Source: Betaproteobacteria bacterium SG8_41
Lineage (GTDB): Bacteria; Pseudomonadota; Gammaproteobacteria; Burkholderiales; SG8-41
NCBI GenBank assembly: GCA_001303585.1
Contig: LJTT01000027.1
Location: forward strand, 1 to 56,333
DNA: 56,333 nucleotides
Reading direction: 5' to 3'
Shown here: piece by piece, positions 49,815 through 56,333 of the stretch
How the letters are laid out: the number at the start of each line of letters is the position of its first letter
Numbering within the stretch: position 1 is the first letter of the stretch
Translations under genes and position numbers: made by a program
Notes under the pieces: generated by a model
Told to the model about the DNA's origin: nothing
Seen by the model: the letters and a program-made list of their open reading frames with translations, nothing else
Database searches by the model: none

Positions 49815-49820
49815 AAATCA
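49815..49820 (+). promoter_or_regulatory. Candidate -10 box of the glyA promoter
   Basis: TAAAAT lies 29 bp before the glyA start codon, with AGGACAC as ribosome site. A clear -35 is not seen; weak evidence. Confidence 0.3.
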
Positions 49821-49848
49821 ACGGTTTAGACAGCAGGACACTTGGCGC

Positions 49849-51096
49849 ATGTATTCAGCAAAAGACACCATCGAAAGCATCGACACCGAGCTCGCGCGCG
49901 CGATCGGGCTGGAACGCCAGCGGCAGGAAGACCATATCGAGCTCATTGCGTCCGAGAACTACGTGAGCCCCCGCGTGATGCTGGCGCAGGGCAGCGTGCT
50001 TACCAACAAGTACGCGGAAGGTTATCCCGGCAAACGCTACTACGGCGGTTGCGAATTTGTCGATCTTGCCGAGCAGCTGGCGATCGACCGCGCAAAGAAG
50101 CTGTTCCGCGCCGGCTACGCTAACGTGCAACCGCATTCGGGTGCTCAGGCAAACGCCGCGGTGTACTTCGCCGCGCTTCATCCGGGCGATGTGATTCTGG
50201 GCATGGCGCTCGATGCCGGCGGCCACCTTACCCACGGCGCACCGGTGAGTCTGAGCGGTCGCTACTACGATGCCGTCACCTACGGGCTGAATCCGGAGAC
50301 CGAGGCGATTGATTACGCCGAGGTCGAGGAGCTCGCTCATGTCAAGAAGCCCAAGCTGATCGTGGCGGGCGCCTCGGCCTACTCACTCGTGATCGACTGG
50401 AAACGGTTCAAGGCCATCGCTGACAAAACGGGCGCGCTCCTGCTGGCGGATATCGCGCATTACGCCGGACTGATCGCTGCCGGGCTTTACCCGAGTCCGG
50501 TCGGGATCGCCGATTTCGTGACGAGCACAACGCACAAGACGCTGCGGGGGCCGCGCGGAGGTCTGATACTGGCGAGTGCCGAGCATGAGAAGGTGCTCAA
50601 CTCTGCAGTGTTCCCCGGTACCCAGGGCGGTCCTCTCATGCATGTGATCGCCGCCAAGGCGGTCGCGTTCAAGGAGGCAATGACGAAGGGGTTCAAGGCC
50701 TACCAGGAACAGGTGCTGGACAACGCCCGGGTGATGGCCAAGGCGCTGCATGAGCGGGGATTCCGGATTGTGTCCGGCCGCACCGAGTGCCACATGTTCC
50801 TGATCAACCTGTGCGACAAGGGGATTACCGGGCGCGACGCGCAAAACGTTCTTGGCCAGGTTGGTATCACCGTCAATCGCAACGCCGTGCCAAACGATCC
50901 GCAGAAGCCGATGATCACCAGCGGCGTGCGCATCGGTTCCCCGGCCATGACCACGCGCGGCTTCAAGGAAATCGAGGCCGAGCTGCTGGCCAACCTCATT
51001 GCGGACGTGCTCGAGGCTCCGGCTGACGACAAGGTTCTCAAGCGCACGGCCGGCGAGGTGAAGAAGCTGTGCGCCAAGTTTCCCGTCTACGGCTGA
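49849..51096 (+). CDS. glyA: Serine hydroxymethyltransferase
   Basis: A 415-residue PLP enzyme that interconverts serine and glycine with tetrahydrofolate, the main entry of one-carbon units. It shows [20 protein letters not shown] (about 25-45), [35 protein letters not shown] (about 92), the PLP lysine in [17 protein letters not shown] (about 228) and the C-terminal [14 protein letters not shown]. The length equals the bacterial norm. It begins the conserved glyA-nrdR-rib-nusB block. A repeat array begins about 5 bp after its stop codon. Confidence 0.98.
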   Translation: MYSAKDTIESIDTELARAIGLERQRQEDHIELIASENYVSPRVMLAQGSVLTNKYAEGYPGKRYYGGCEFVDLAEQLAIDRAKKLFRAGYANVQPHSGAQANAAVYFAALHPGDVILGMALDAGGHLTHGAPVSLSGRYYDAVTYGLNPETEAIDYAEVEELAHVKKPKLIVAGASAYSLVIDWKRFKAIADKTGALLLADIAHYAGLIAAGLYPSPVGIADFVTSTTHKTLRGPRGGLILASAEHEKVLNSAVFPGTQGGPLMHVIAAKAVAFKEAMTKGFKAYQEQVLDNARVMAKALHERGFRIVSGRTECHMFLINLCDKGITGRDAQNVLGQVGITVNRNAVPNDPQKPMITSGVRIGSPAMTTRGFKEIEAELLANLIADVLEAPADDKVLKRTAGEVKKLCAKFPVYG

Positions 51097-51100
51097 CGCC

Positions 51101-51251
51101 GGTTCAACGTTCCACGTTCAATGTTCAACGCAGGGAACTTCACATTCGACAGCCGTCCAAACTTGAAACTTGAAACTTGAAACTTGAAACTTGAAACTTG
51201 AAACTTGAAACTTGAAACTTGAAACTTGAAACTTGAAACTTGAAACTTGAA
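51101..51251. repeat. Inverted heptamer arms with 13 perfect ACTTGAA units, invading nrdR
   Basis: Left arm (51101-51130): GTTCAAC, GTTCCAC, GTTCAAT, GTTCAAC. Core with GGAACTTC (51134) and GCCGTCCAA (51152). Right arm: 13 identical ACTTGAA units at 51161-51251. The last unit runs into nrdR, whose first available start codon (TTG 51247) is in the repeat. The core is similar to that at 46197-46223 (about 21 of 29 positions). Confidence 0.93.
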
Positions 51252-51669
51252 CGACGGGGACAGCATTCGCCGGCGCCGCAAGTGCGTCGCCTGCAAAAAG
51301 CGCTTCACGACTTATGAAACCGTGGAGTTGCGCATGCCGCAGGTGGTCAAGCAGGACGGCAGCCGCGCCGAATTCGACTTGCAGAAGCTGCGCACCGGAT
51401 TTATGCGGGCACTGCACAAGCGGCCAGTGCCGACCCAGCTCGTGGACGAGGCCGTTGCTACGATCACCCAGGAAGTGCTGGCTCTTGGGGTGCGCGAAAT
51501 CGACTCGCGCCGCATCGGCGAAATGGTGATGCGCGAGCTGCACAAGCTCGACGAGGTCGCCTATATCCGGTTCGCCTCGGTCTATCGCAGCTTCGAGGGC
51601 GTCGATGATTTCCGCGATGTGATCAAGGAAGTGCAGACGCCGCCTGCGCGTAAGCGCGAACGTGAGTGA
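51247..51669 (+). CDS. nrdR: Transcriptional repressor NrdR, N-terminally truncated by repeat array
   Basis: The 140-residue remainder of NrdR, the nucleotide-sensing repressor of ribonucleotide reductase genes. [20 protein letters not shown] (residues 3-22) is the second half of the zinc ribbon, followed by the ATP-cone ([20 protein letters not shown] ... [20 protein letters not shown]). Intact NrdR starts MxCPFC...DSR, so about 20 residues, including the first Cys-x-x-Cys, are missing. Upstream in frame there is a TGA at 51241 within the ACTTGAA array, and no CPFC-coding stretch exists between glyA and here. Either the gene is a recent pseudogene, or zinc binding is lost while the ATP-cone remains, or the array was mis-assembled. 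Confidence 0.85.
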   Translation: MNDGDSIRRRRKCVACKKRFTTYETVELRMPQVVKQDGSRAEFDLQKLRTGFMRALHKRPVPTQLVDEAVATITQEVLALGVREIDSRRIGEMVMRELHKLDEVAYIRFASVYRSFEGVDDFRDVIKEVQTPPARKRERE

Positions 51670-51775
51670 CTAGGTGCTTGGGTGACTAAGTAACTAAGTC
51701 GGCGCGTCACCAAGTAACCACGCAAACGAGATGCAAAGGCGTTTTACCTAGTCACTTAGTCACCTAGTCAAAGTG
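51667..51775. repeat. Inverted pair of 8-bp-period arrays between nrdR and ribD
   Basis: Left arm: TGACTAGG, TGCTTGGG, TGACTAAG, TAACTAAG (51667-51698), beginning with the nrdR stop codon. Right arm: TTACCTAG, TCACTTAG, TCACCTAG, TCAAAGTG (51744-51775), complementary to the left and ending in the GTG start codon of ribD. The core is about 45 bp. No ribosome site is left for ribD. Confidence 0.88.
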
Positions 51776-52858
51776 TTTTCGGCTGACGATCATCGCCACA
51801 TGGCGCGCGCGCTACAGCTCGCGCACCGCGGCTTGTATACGACCGCGCCCAACCCCCGCGTCGGCTGCGTAATCGTGCGCGATCACGCGATTGTCGGCGA
51901 GGGCTGGCACGAGCGGGCCGGCAGACCGCATGCGGAGATATGCGCGCTGGAGGCGGCGGGCCCGCAGGCGCGGGGGGCATCGGCCTACGTTACGCTCGAG
52001 CCTTGCGTGCACGAGGGGCGCACCGGTCCGTGCACGGAGGCGCTGATCGGGGCCGGCGTTGCGCGGGTGGTAGCCGCCTTGCAGGACCCGAACCCGCTGG
52101 TCAGCGGACGCGGGCTCGAGCGGTTGCACGAGGCCGGGATTACTGTGGGCGCCGGGTTGCTTGAAGCGGAGGCGCGCGAGCTCAACATAGGGTTTGTAAG
52201 CCGTATGACGCGCGGCAGGCCATGGGTGCGGTTGAAGCTCGCGGCGAGTCTCGATGGCAAGACCGCTCTCAACAATGGGCGCAGCCAGTGGATTACCGGC
52301 GAGGCCGCACGCCGCGATGCTCATCATTGGCGTGCACGCGCGTGCGCGGTGCTGACGGGAATCGGCACCGTTCGCGATGACGATCCGCGGCTTACCGTCA
52401 GGGAGGTGGCGACGAGCCGCCAGCCCCTGCGCGTGGTTGTGGACAGCCGGCTCGAGCTTCCGACGGCAGCGCGAGTGCTGGAAGGCGGCGGCGCGCTGAT
52501 CGCAGGGGCGCGCGAGGATCGCAAGGCGATCTCCGCGCTGGGCGCAGTGGGGGCCGAAGTGGTCGTGATACCCAATGGTGCCGGTAAGGTCGAGTTGGCC
52601 GAGCTTTTGCGGGAACTGGCCCGCCGGGAGATCAATGAGGTGCACGTCGAGGCGGGTCACAAGCTCAACGGATCGCTGGTTGCCGCGGGCCTCGTTGATG
52701 AGCTGGTGGCGTATTTCGCGCCGAGCCTCCTCGGGGACGCGGCTCGCGGAATGTTCGACTTGCCGGAGCTGCATGACCTGGCGGGGCGCCGCAGCCTCGA
52801 CATCCGGGACGTGCGCATGATCGGCGCGGATATTCGGATTGTGGCAAGGTTCGTATAA
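51773..52858 (+). CDS. ribD: Bifunctional diaminohydroxyphosphoribosylaminopyrimidine deaminase / 5-amino-6-(5-phosphoribosylamino)uracil reductase
   Basis: A 361-residue RibD. The N-terminal deaminase has the zinc motif RPHAEICALEAAG and EPCVHEGRTGPCTEALIGAG (His, Cys, Cys). The C-terminal NADPH-dependent reductase begins at RPWVRLKLAASLDGKTALNN (about 145) and has SQWITGEAARRDAHHWRAR and VHVEAGHKLNGSLVAAGLVD. The start GTG 51773 gives VFSADDHRHMARALQLAHRG, the normal N-terminus. The GTG lies in the last unit of a repeat array and lacks a Shine-Dalgarno sequence, so initiation may be weak. The stop overlaps the ribE start (TAATG). Confidence 0.97.
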   Translation: MFSADDHRHMARALQLAHRGLYTTAPNPRVGCVIVRDHAIVGEGWHERAGRPHAEICALEAAGPQARGASAYVTLEPCVHEGRTGPCTEALIGAGVARVVAALQDPNPLVSGRGLERLHEAGITVGAGLLEAEARELNIGFVSRMTRGRPWVRLKLAASLDGKTALNNGRSQWITGEAARRDAHHWRARACAVLTGIGTVRDDDPRLTVREVATSRQPLRVVVDSRLELPTAARVLEGGGALIAGAREDRKAISALGAVGAEVVVIPNGAGKVELAELLRELARREINEVHVEAGHKLNGSLVAAGLVDELVAYFAPSLLGDAARGMFDLPELHDLAGRRSLDIRDVRMIGADIRIVARFV

Positions 52859-53445
52859 TGTTCACGGGTATTGTGGGTGCGGTCGGTTCGGTGGCGGAAG
52901 CGACGCCCGGCGGTGCCGGGCTGCGGGTGCGGGTGGCCAGCGGCGATCTGGATCTTTCCGACGTCGTATTGGGCGACAGCATCGCCGTGAATGGCGTGTG
53001 CCTTACGGTCGTGGGCCTCGATGCGGGAACATTCGAGGCCGACGTCTCGCGCGAGACGCTCGCGTGCACAGCGGGCTTCGCCGTCGGCGACCGGGTCAAC
53101 CTGGAAAAGGCCCTGCGGCTTGCGGACAGGCTCGGCGGGCACCTCGTGACCGGTCACGTCGACGGCGTCGGCCGCGTATCCCGTTTCGAGCCGGTGGGCG
53201 ATAACCGGCTGTTGGCGGTCTCGGGGCCGCCCGACCTGGCGAAATATCTTGCCAGGAAGGGATCGGTAGCAGTCAACGGAGTCAGCCTGACGATAAACGA
53301 GGTAAGCGGTTCCGAGTTCACGGTAAACCTCATACCTCACACCCTCTCAGCCACTAATCTTGGGGCTGCGCGGACTGGCGATGGGGTCAACCTCGAAGTC
53401 GACATGCTGGCGCGTTATGTCGAGCGGCTGCATGAACTTCGGTGA
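52858..53445 (+). CDS. ribE: Riboflavin synthase
   Basis: A 195-residue riboflavin synthase alpha chain, which dismutates two 6,7-dimethyl-8-ribityllumazines. It has the N-terminus MFTGIVGAVGSV and two lumazine-binding repeats: GDSIAVNGVCLTVVGLDAGT with VNLEKALRLADRLGGHLVTG in the first, and GSVAVNGVSLTINEVSGSEF in the second. Start overlaps the ribD stop, so translation is coupled. The stop TGA begins the next heptamer array, which separates it from ribBA. Confidence 0.97.
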   Translation: MFTGIVGAVGSVAEATPGGAGLRVRVASGDLDLSDVVLGDSIAVNGVCLTVVGLDAGTFEADVSRETLACTAGFAVGDRVNLEKALRLADRLGGHLVTGHVDGVGRVSRFEPVGDNRLLAVSGPPDLAKYLARKGSVAVNGVSLTINEVSGSEFTVNLIPHTLSATNLGAARTGDGVNLEVDMLARYVERLHELR

Positions 53446-53530
53446 ACAGTGAATGGTGAATAGTGGACGAAAAATTCACGTAGCGCTGGCCTTGAGGGCC
53501 GCTATTCCCTATTTCCTATTACCTATTTAC
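53442..53530. repeat. Heptamer arms between ribE and ribBA
   Basis: GTGAACA, GTGAATG, GTGAATA (53442-53462) begin with the ribE stop codon. The right side has CTATTCC, CTATTTC, CTATTAC, CTATTTA (about 53503-53530). Pairing is only partial (GAATAG with CTATTC). No FMN riboswitch motif was seen. Confidence 0.75.
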
Positions 53531-53541
53531 GGATTGTTGAG

Positions 53542-54657
53542 ATGACTTCCAGGCAGGAAACGCTGATTAGCCCTATCACCGACGTCATTGCCGAGCTGCG
53601 CGCGGGCAGGATGGTCGTGCTCGTCGACGAGGAAGAGCGCGAGAACGAGGGTGACCTGCTCATCGCAGCCGAGTTCGTGACGCCGGAGGTGATCAACTTC
53701 ATGGCTCGCCATGCTCGGGGCCTGATCTGCCTGACGCTGACCCAGGAGCGGTGCCGGAGCCTCAACCTGCCGCCAATGGCCGCCGTCAACCGCGCCGCCC
53801 ATGGCACCGCCTTCACGGTTTCCATCGAGGCCGCCGAGGGCGTGACAACAGGCATTTCCGCAGCCGACCGCGCGCGGACGGTACAGGTCGCGATCCGTCC
53901 CGACGCCGGCCCCGCCGATCTGGTGCAGCCCGGGCACATCTTTCCGCTCATGGCGCAGGACGGCGGCGTGCTCGTCCGCGCCGGGCACACGGAGGCGGGC
54001 TGCGATCTCGCGCGGCTCGCGGGGCTTATGCCGGCAGCGGTCATCTGCGAGATCCTGAAGGAGGACGGCGAGATGGCGCGGCTGCCCGACCTGATCGAGT
54101 TCGCGGCGCTGCACCACCTCAAGATCGGCACGATCGTCGACCTCATCCACTATCGCAGCAGCACGGAGTCGCTGGTCAAACGGGTCGCCGAGCGCGACAT
54201 CGAGACGACGCACGGGAAGCTCCGGCTCCTCGTCTACAGCGACCGCATCGGCAACGCGACGCACCTCGCGATCGTCAAGGGGCGACCCGAGCCGCATCGC
54301 GAGGTTCTTGTGCGCGTGCACGAGCCGCTCTCGGTGATCGACCTGCTCGACGTGGCCAGCCACAGTCATTCCTGGAACTTCAACGACGCGCTCGCGGCGA
54401 TCGCTCGCGCGGAGTGCGGTGTGATCGTGCTCCTGCACCGTTCGGAGACGGCGGCCGATCTGCTGGAGCGGGCACGGGCGCATGAAGGCGGCGTGCCGGC
54501 GGGCGGCGCGGTTTTGCGAAACTACGGTATTGGCGCGCAGATCCTGCGGGACATCGGGGTGAGGCGCATGCGGATCATGGGCGTGCCGCGGCCCATGCCG
54601 AGCATGGCGGGTTTCGATCTCGAGGTGACTGGCTATCTCCACCCCAAGGAGTCGTAA
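53542..54657 (+). CDS. ribBA: 3,4-dihydroxy-2-butanone 4-phosphate synthase with degenerate GTP cyclohydrolase II domain (RibBX type)
   Basis: A 371-residue protein. The N-terminal DHBP synthase (about 1-205) is intact: [20 protein letters not shown] holds the acidic Mg site, followed by [15 protein letters not shown] and [20 protein letters not shown]. The C-terminal GTP cyclohydrolase II-like domain (about 210-371) keeps the fold ([39 protein letters not shown]) but lacks the zinc cysteines of the CDCGxQL motif; there is [16 protein letters not shown] instead. This is the RibBX arrangement known in proteobacteria, so a separate ribA is expected elsewhere. The stop TAA belongs to the next repeat array. 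Confidence 0.96.
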   Translation: MTSRQETLISPITDVIAELRAGRMVVLVDEEERENEGDLLIAAEFVTPEVINFMARHARGLICLTLTQERCRSLNLPPMAAVNRAAHGTAFTVSIEAAEGVTTGISAADRARTVQVAIRPDAGPADLVQPGHIFPLMAQDGGVLVRAGHTEAGCDLARLAGLMPAAVICEILKEDGEMARLPDLIEFAALHHLKIGTIVDLIHYRSSTESLVKRVAERDIETTHGKLRLLVYSDRIGNATHLAIVKGRPEPHREVLVRVHEPLSVIDLLDVASHSHSWNFNDALAAIARAECGVIVLLHRSETAADLLERARAHEGGVPAGGAVLRNYGIGAQILRDIGVRRMRIMGVPRPMPSMAGFDLEVTGYLHPKES

Positions 54658-54756
54658 ATCGTGAAACGTAAAACGTGAATCGGAACCAGGAAATCGGTTT
54701 ATGAATCGACAGCGACCCGACTTTACGTTTAACGTTTAACGATTCACGTTTCACGG
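54653..54756. repeat. Inverted heptamer arms between ribBA and ribH
   Basis: Left arm CGTAAAT, CGTGAAA, CGTAAAA, CGTGAAT (54653-54680). Right arm TTTACGT, TTAACGT, TTAACGA, TTCACGT, TTCACGG (54722-54756). The arms are complementary. The core contains ATCGACAGCGACCCGACTT, reminiscent of the core at 51145-51164. The left arm starts in the ribBA stop codon, and the right arm ends five bases before ribH. Confidence 0.88.
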
Positions 54757-54761
54757 ACCCT

Positions 54762-55238
54762 ATGGCACGCTACGACAATATCGAGGAATTCGAGCCGGAT
54801 CTCGACGGCACCGGTCTGCGGATCGGCATCGTCATGAGCCGTTTCAACCAGGAAATCGGCGAGGGACTGCTGTCGAGCTGCACGGCGGCGCTGACCAGGC
54901 AGGGCGTGAGCACGTCCGATATCCTCATCGTGAGCGTGCCGGGCGCCCTGGAGGCGCCGATCGCACTGCAGAAAATGGCCGGTTCGGGCTGGTTCGATTC
55001 ATTGGTCGTGCTTGGCGCCGTCATCCGCGGGGATACCTATCATTTCGAGGTGGTGGCCAACGAATCGGCGAGCGGCATCACCGCGGTCACGCTCGACACC
55101 GGCGTGCCGATTGCCAACGGCATTCTTACGACGGAGGACGAGGACCAGGCGCTTGCGCGCATGTCGCAGAAGGGGACCGAGTGTGCCCTGGCCGCAATCG
55201 AGATGGCGAACCTGCTGAAGAGGCTGGATGAAGACTGA
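54762..55238 (+). CDS. ribH: 6,7-dimethyl-8-ribityllumazine synthase
   Basis: A 158-residue lumazine synthase that condenses the ribitylaminouracil with the RibB product. Family blocks: [60 protein letters not shown] (with the catalytic His) and [20 protein letters not shown]. The ATG follows a repeat arm with no clear Shine-Dalgarno. It overlaps nusB by 11 bp. Confidence 0.98.
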   Translation: MARYDNIEEFEPDLDGTGLRIGIVMSRFNQEIGEGLLSSCTAALTRQGVSTSDILIVSVPGALEAPIALQKMAGSGWFDSLVVLGAVIRGDTYHFEVVANESASGITAVTLDTGVPIANGILTTEDEDQALARMSQKGTECALAAIEMANLLKRLDED

Positions 55239-55656
55239 CCGCCGCCGAGCGCGCGAATTTGCGATGCAGGGCCTCTACCAGTGGCAGCTCACGCGGACGG
55301 ACCCCGCCGTCATTGCGCGGCAGCTTGCTGAGGCGCGGGGCTTTGACAAGATCGATGCGGCGTATTTCCGCGATCTCCTGGAGGGCGCCGTGGCCGCAGC
55401 GGAGGAGTTGGAGCGCGAGATTGCACCCCTTCTCGACCGCGAGCTCGCGCGGTTGAGCCCGGTCGAGCGCAGCATTCTGCTGCTTGCCGGCTACGAGCTC
55501 GCTCACCACCCGGAAGTGCCGTTCCGGGTGGTCGTGAACGAGGCGGTCGAGCTGGCGAAGACCTACGGCGGCACGGACGGTTATCGTTTCGTGAACGGCG
55601 TGCTCGACAAGCTCGCGGCACGTTTGCGGGAGGCGGAAGTGAAGGCTGTGTCATGA
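55228..55656 (+). CDS. nusB: Transcription antitermination factor NusB
   Basis: A 142-residue all-helical NusB, which binds boxA RNA with NusE in rRNA antitermination. [20 protein letters not shown] at the N-terminus, [20 protein letters not shown] (about 74-93) and [29 protein letters not shown] are diagnostic. ATG 55228 lies inside the ribH coding end, the usual ribH-nusB coupling. The next ATG (55653) overlaps its stop (ATGA). Confidence 0.97.
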   Translation: MKTDRRRAREFAMQGLYQWQLTRTDPAVIARQLAEARGFDKIDAAYFRDLLEGAVAAAEELEREIAPLLDRELARLSPVERSILLLAGYELAHHPEVPFRVVVNEAVELAKTYGGTDGYRFVNGVLDKLAARLREAEVKAVS

Positions 55657-55955
55657 GCGCAACGGCGATCGGAGATCAGCAGAAGCTGGGCAGGCAGTCC
55701 CGAATTCTTCTGTTCGGCGCCGCGGCGGATGTTGCCATCGGGGCGGCGGCTTTTCTGTGGGGCGATCGGGTGCTGCCGGCGGTGCGCGTGCCCGGGCTCG
55801 AGTTGACTCCCGCCCAGTTGATCGCTGCCGTGCTCGTCTTCGTCGCCGCACCGTTTCAGTACCTGCTGTATTCGCGCGTCAGGAGCCGGCTTGAGCGCGC
55901 AGTGCCGCTCGCGCGCGTGAGTGCAGGGCAAGACGACCAAGCAACGGGGGATTGA
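55653..55955 (+). CDS. Small membrane protein of unknown function
   Basis: A 100-residue protein with two hydrophobic helices (SRILLFGAAADVAIGAAAFLWG and LIAAVLVFVAAPFQYLLYS) and a positively charged C-terminal tail. It overlaps nusB by four bases, so it belongs to the same transcript. No family recognised. Confidence 0.75.
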   Translation: MSATAIGDQQKLGRQSRILLFGAAADVAIGAAAFLWGDRVLPAVRVPGLELTPAQLIAAVLVFVAAPFQYLLYSRVRSRLERAVPLARVSAGQDDQATGD

Positions 55956-55956
55956 A

Positions 55957-56235
55957 ATGAACCCAATGGACACGGGAGCAATGGACCCGCGGTTGAAGAA
56001 GCGGATGATGTTGTTCTACCTGGCCGGCATTTTTAATGCGGTGCTCGGGGGGTATATCCTGATTCACGGCAGAAATTTCCTGCCACAAGGCACGACCTTG
56101 CTCCTGGTGTGCTTTTTCTTCGGCTTCGCGGCGGTGGATTTCTACTTCCCGCGACTCATGAAGAAGAGGTGGCTCGAGGAACAGGCGCGGATTACTGCCG
56201 AGCGCGAGCGGCAGGCTGCCGAGCAACAAAAGTAA
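55957..56235 (+). CDS. Small membrane protein with C-terminal charged helix
   Basis: A 92-residue protein: two hydrophobic helices (LFYLAGIFNAVLGGYILIHG and GTTLLLVCFFFGFAAVDFYF) followed by a charged, probably helical tail (LMKKRWLEEQARITAERERQ). The start MNPMDTGAMDP at 55957 has ACGGGGG as ribosome site. It begins two bases after the preceding gene's stop, so both are likely cotranscribed. Function unknown. Confidence 0.75.
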   Translation: MNPMDTGAMDPRLKKRMMLFYLAGIFNAVLGGYILIHGRNFLPQGTTLLLVCFFFGFAAVDFYFPRLMKKRWLEEQARITAERERQAAEQQK

Positions 56236-56333
56236 GTCAGAAGCCAGCGGGATGAATGAGGAAGGCCAACGCCTTTCGACTTCCCGGCTTTTGGCATTCT
56301 GACTTCTGACTTCTGACTTCTGACTTCTGACTT
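56236..56333. repeat. Heptamer array TTCTGAC with inverted partner, at window end
   Basis: Five perfect TTCTGAC units (56297-56331) run to the end of the window. AAGTCAGAAGCC at 56234-56245 is the complementary left arm, and AGCCAGCGGG pairs loosely with CCCGGCTTTTGGC. Confidence 0.85.

Noticed and set aside
51161..51251. CRISPR or coding repeat
   Set aside because: 7-bp units with no spacers. TGA occurs in every frame every 21 bp, so it cannot be coding.
53446..53541. FMN riboswitch upstream of ribBA
   Set aside because: The gap contains heptamer arrays only; no RFN-like conserved blocks (AGGG, GATTC... CCGAC) could be found in order.

Overview
The window looks like a chromosomal contig of a GC-rich betaproteobacterium (Burkholderiales-like), probably an uncultured soil, sediment or groundwater lineage. 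This is inferred from the conserved blocks mog / darP / pmbA and glyA-nrdR-ribD-ribE-ribBA-ribH-nusB, a ribBA with a degenerate second domain, four tripartite-tricarboxylate (Bug/TctC) binding proteins, and many CoA-transferase, MmgE/PrpD, enolase-superfamily and isocitrate-lyase-superfamily enzymes. No phage, insertion sequence, CRISPR array, rRNA or tRNA gene was seen. Layout: 1-12.2 kb holds an SDR oxidoreductase without the usual catalytic Tyr/Lys, an HtrA-like protein without His/Asp, an acyl-CoA dehydrogenase, a hydrolase, two Bug receptors, MmgE/PrpD, a C39-like peptidase-fold protein, a PEP-mutase/ICL-family enzyme, an enolase-superfamily enzyme and an SMP-30 lactonase. 12.5-27.2 kb holds an acyl-CoA ligase, two more Bug receptors, a CMD-family protein, a Gfo/Idh dehydrogenase, a UGSC selenoprotein with its partner, a cyclase, a second MmgE/PrpD, an ACMSD-like amidohydrolase, an Asp/Glu racemase-like protein, a second ICL-family enzyme and a second enolase-superfamily enzyme. 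27.5-31.7 kb is a minus-strand set: ThDP enzyme, ornithine-cyclodeaminase-like protein, 3-hydroxyisobutyrate-dehydrogenase-like protein and a small conserved protein. 31.8-42.5 kb holds a TauE/SafE permease, two CaiB/BaiF CoA-transferases, an amidase, a second UGSC selenoprotein with partner, a candidate sigma54-driven small RNA, an MFS transporter and a large protein of unknown function. 42.5-56.3 kb is mostly housekeeping plus a TRAP transporter. Most important observation: two genes at 18622-19158 and 36117-36656 are each interrupted by an in-frame TGA at codon 97 in the context GD-U-GSC. Both continue in the same frame and have a hairpin directly after the TGA. I read them as selenoproteins of the UGSC type. 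Each sits next to a member of one 350-375-residue family of unknown function (17363-18487 and 36653-37708), upstream in one case and downstream, translationally coupled, in the other. This suggests a two-protein selenium-dependent redox or reductase system, present twice. Second observation: nearly every gene gap carries short tandem arrays with periods of 7, 8, 10 or 13 bp. Many are arranged as two inverted arms around a short core, so they can fold as imperfect hairpins. Words differ from gap to gap, but the design recurs. Arrays often begin at the stop codon of one gene and run up to the start codon of the next. One array (51161-51251) appears to have replaced the first ~20 codons of nrdR, removing half of its zinc ribbon. 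Metabolically, the Bug and TRAP receptors, CoA ligase, CoA-transferases, acyl-CoA dehydrogenase, dehydratases, lyases and hydrolases suggest scavenging of diverse organic acids. No complete pathway can be assigned from sequence alone.
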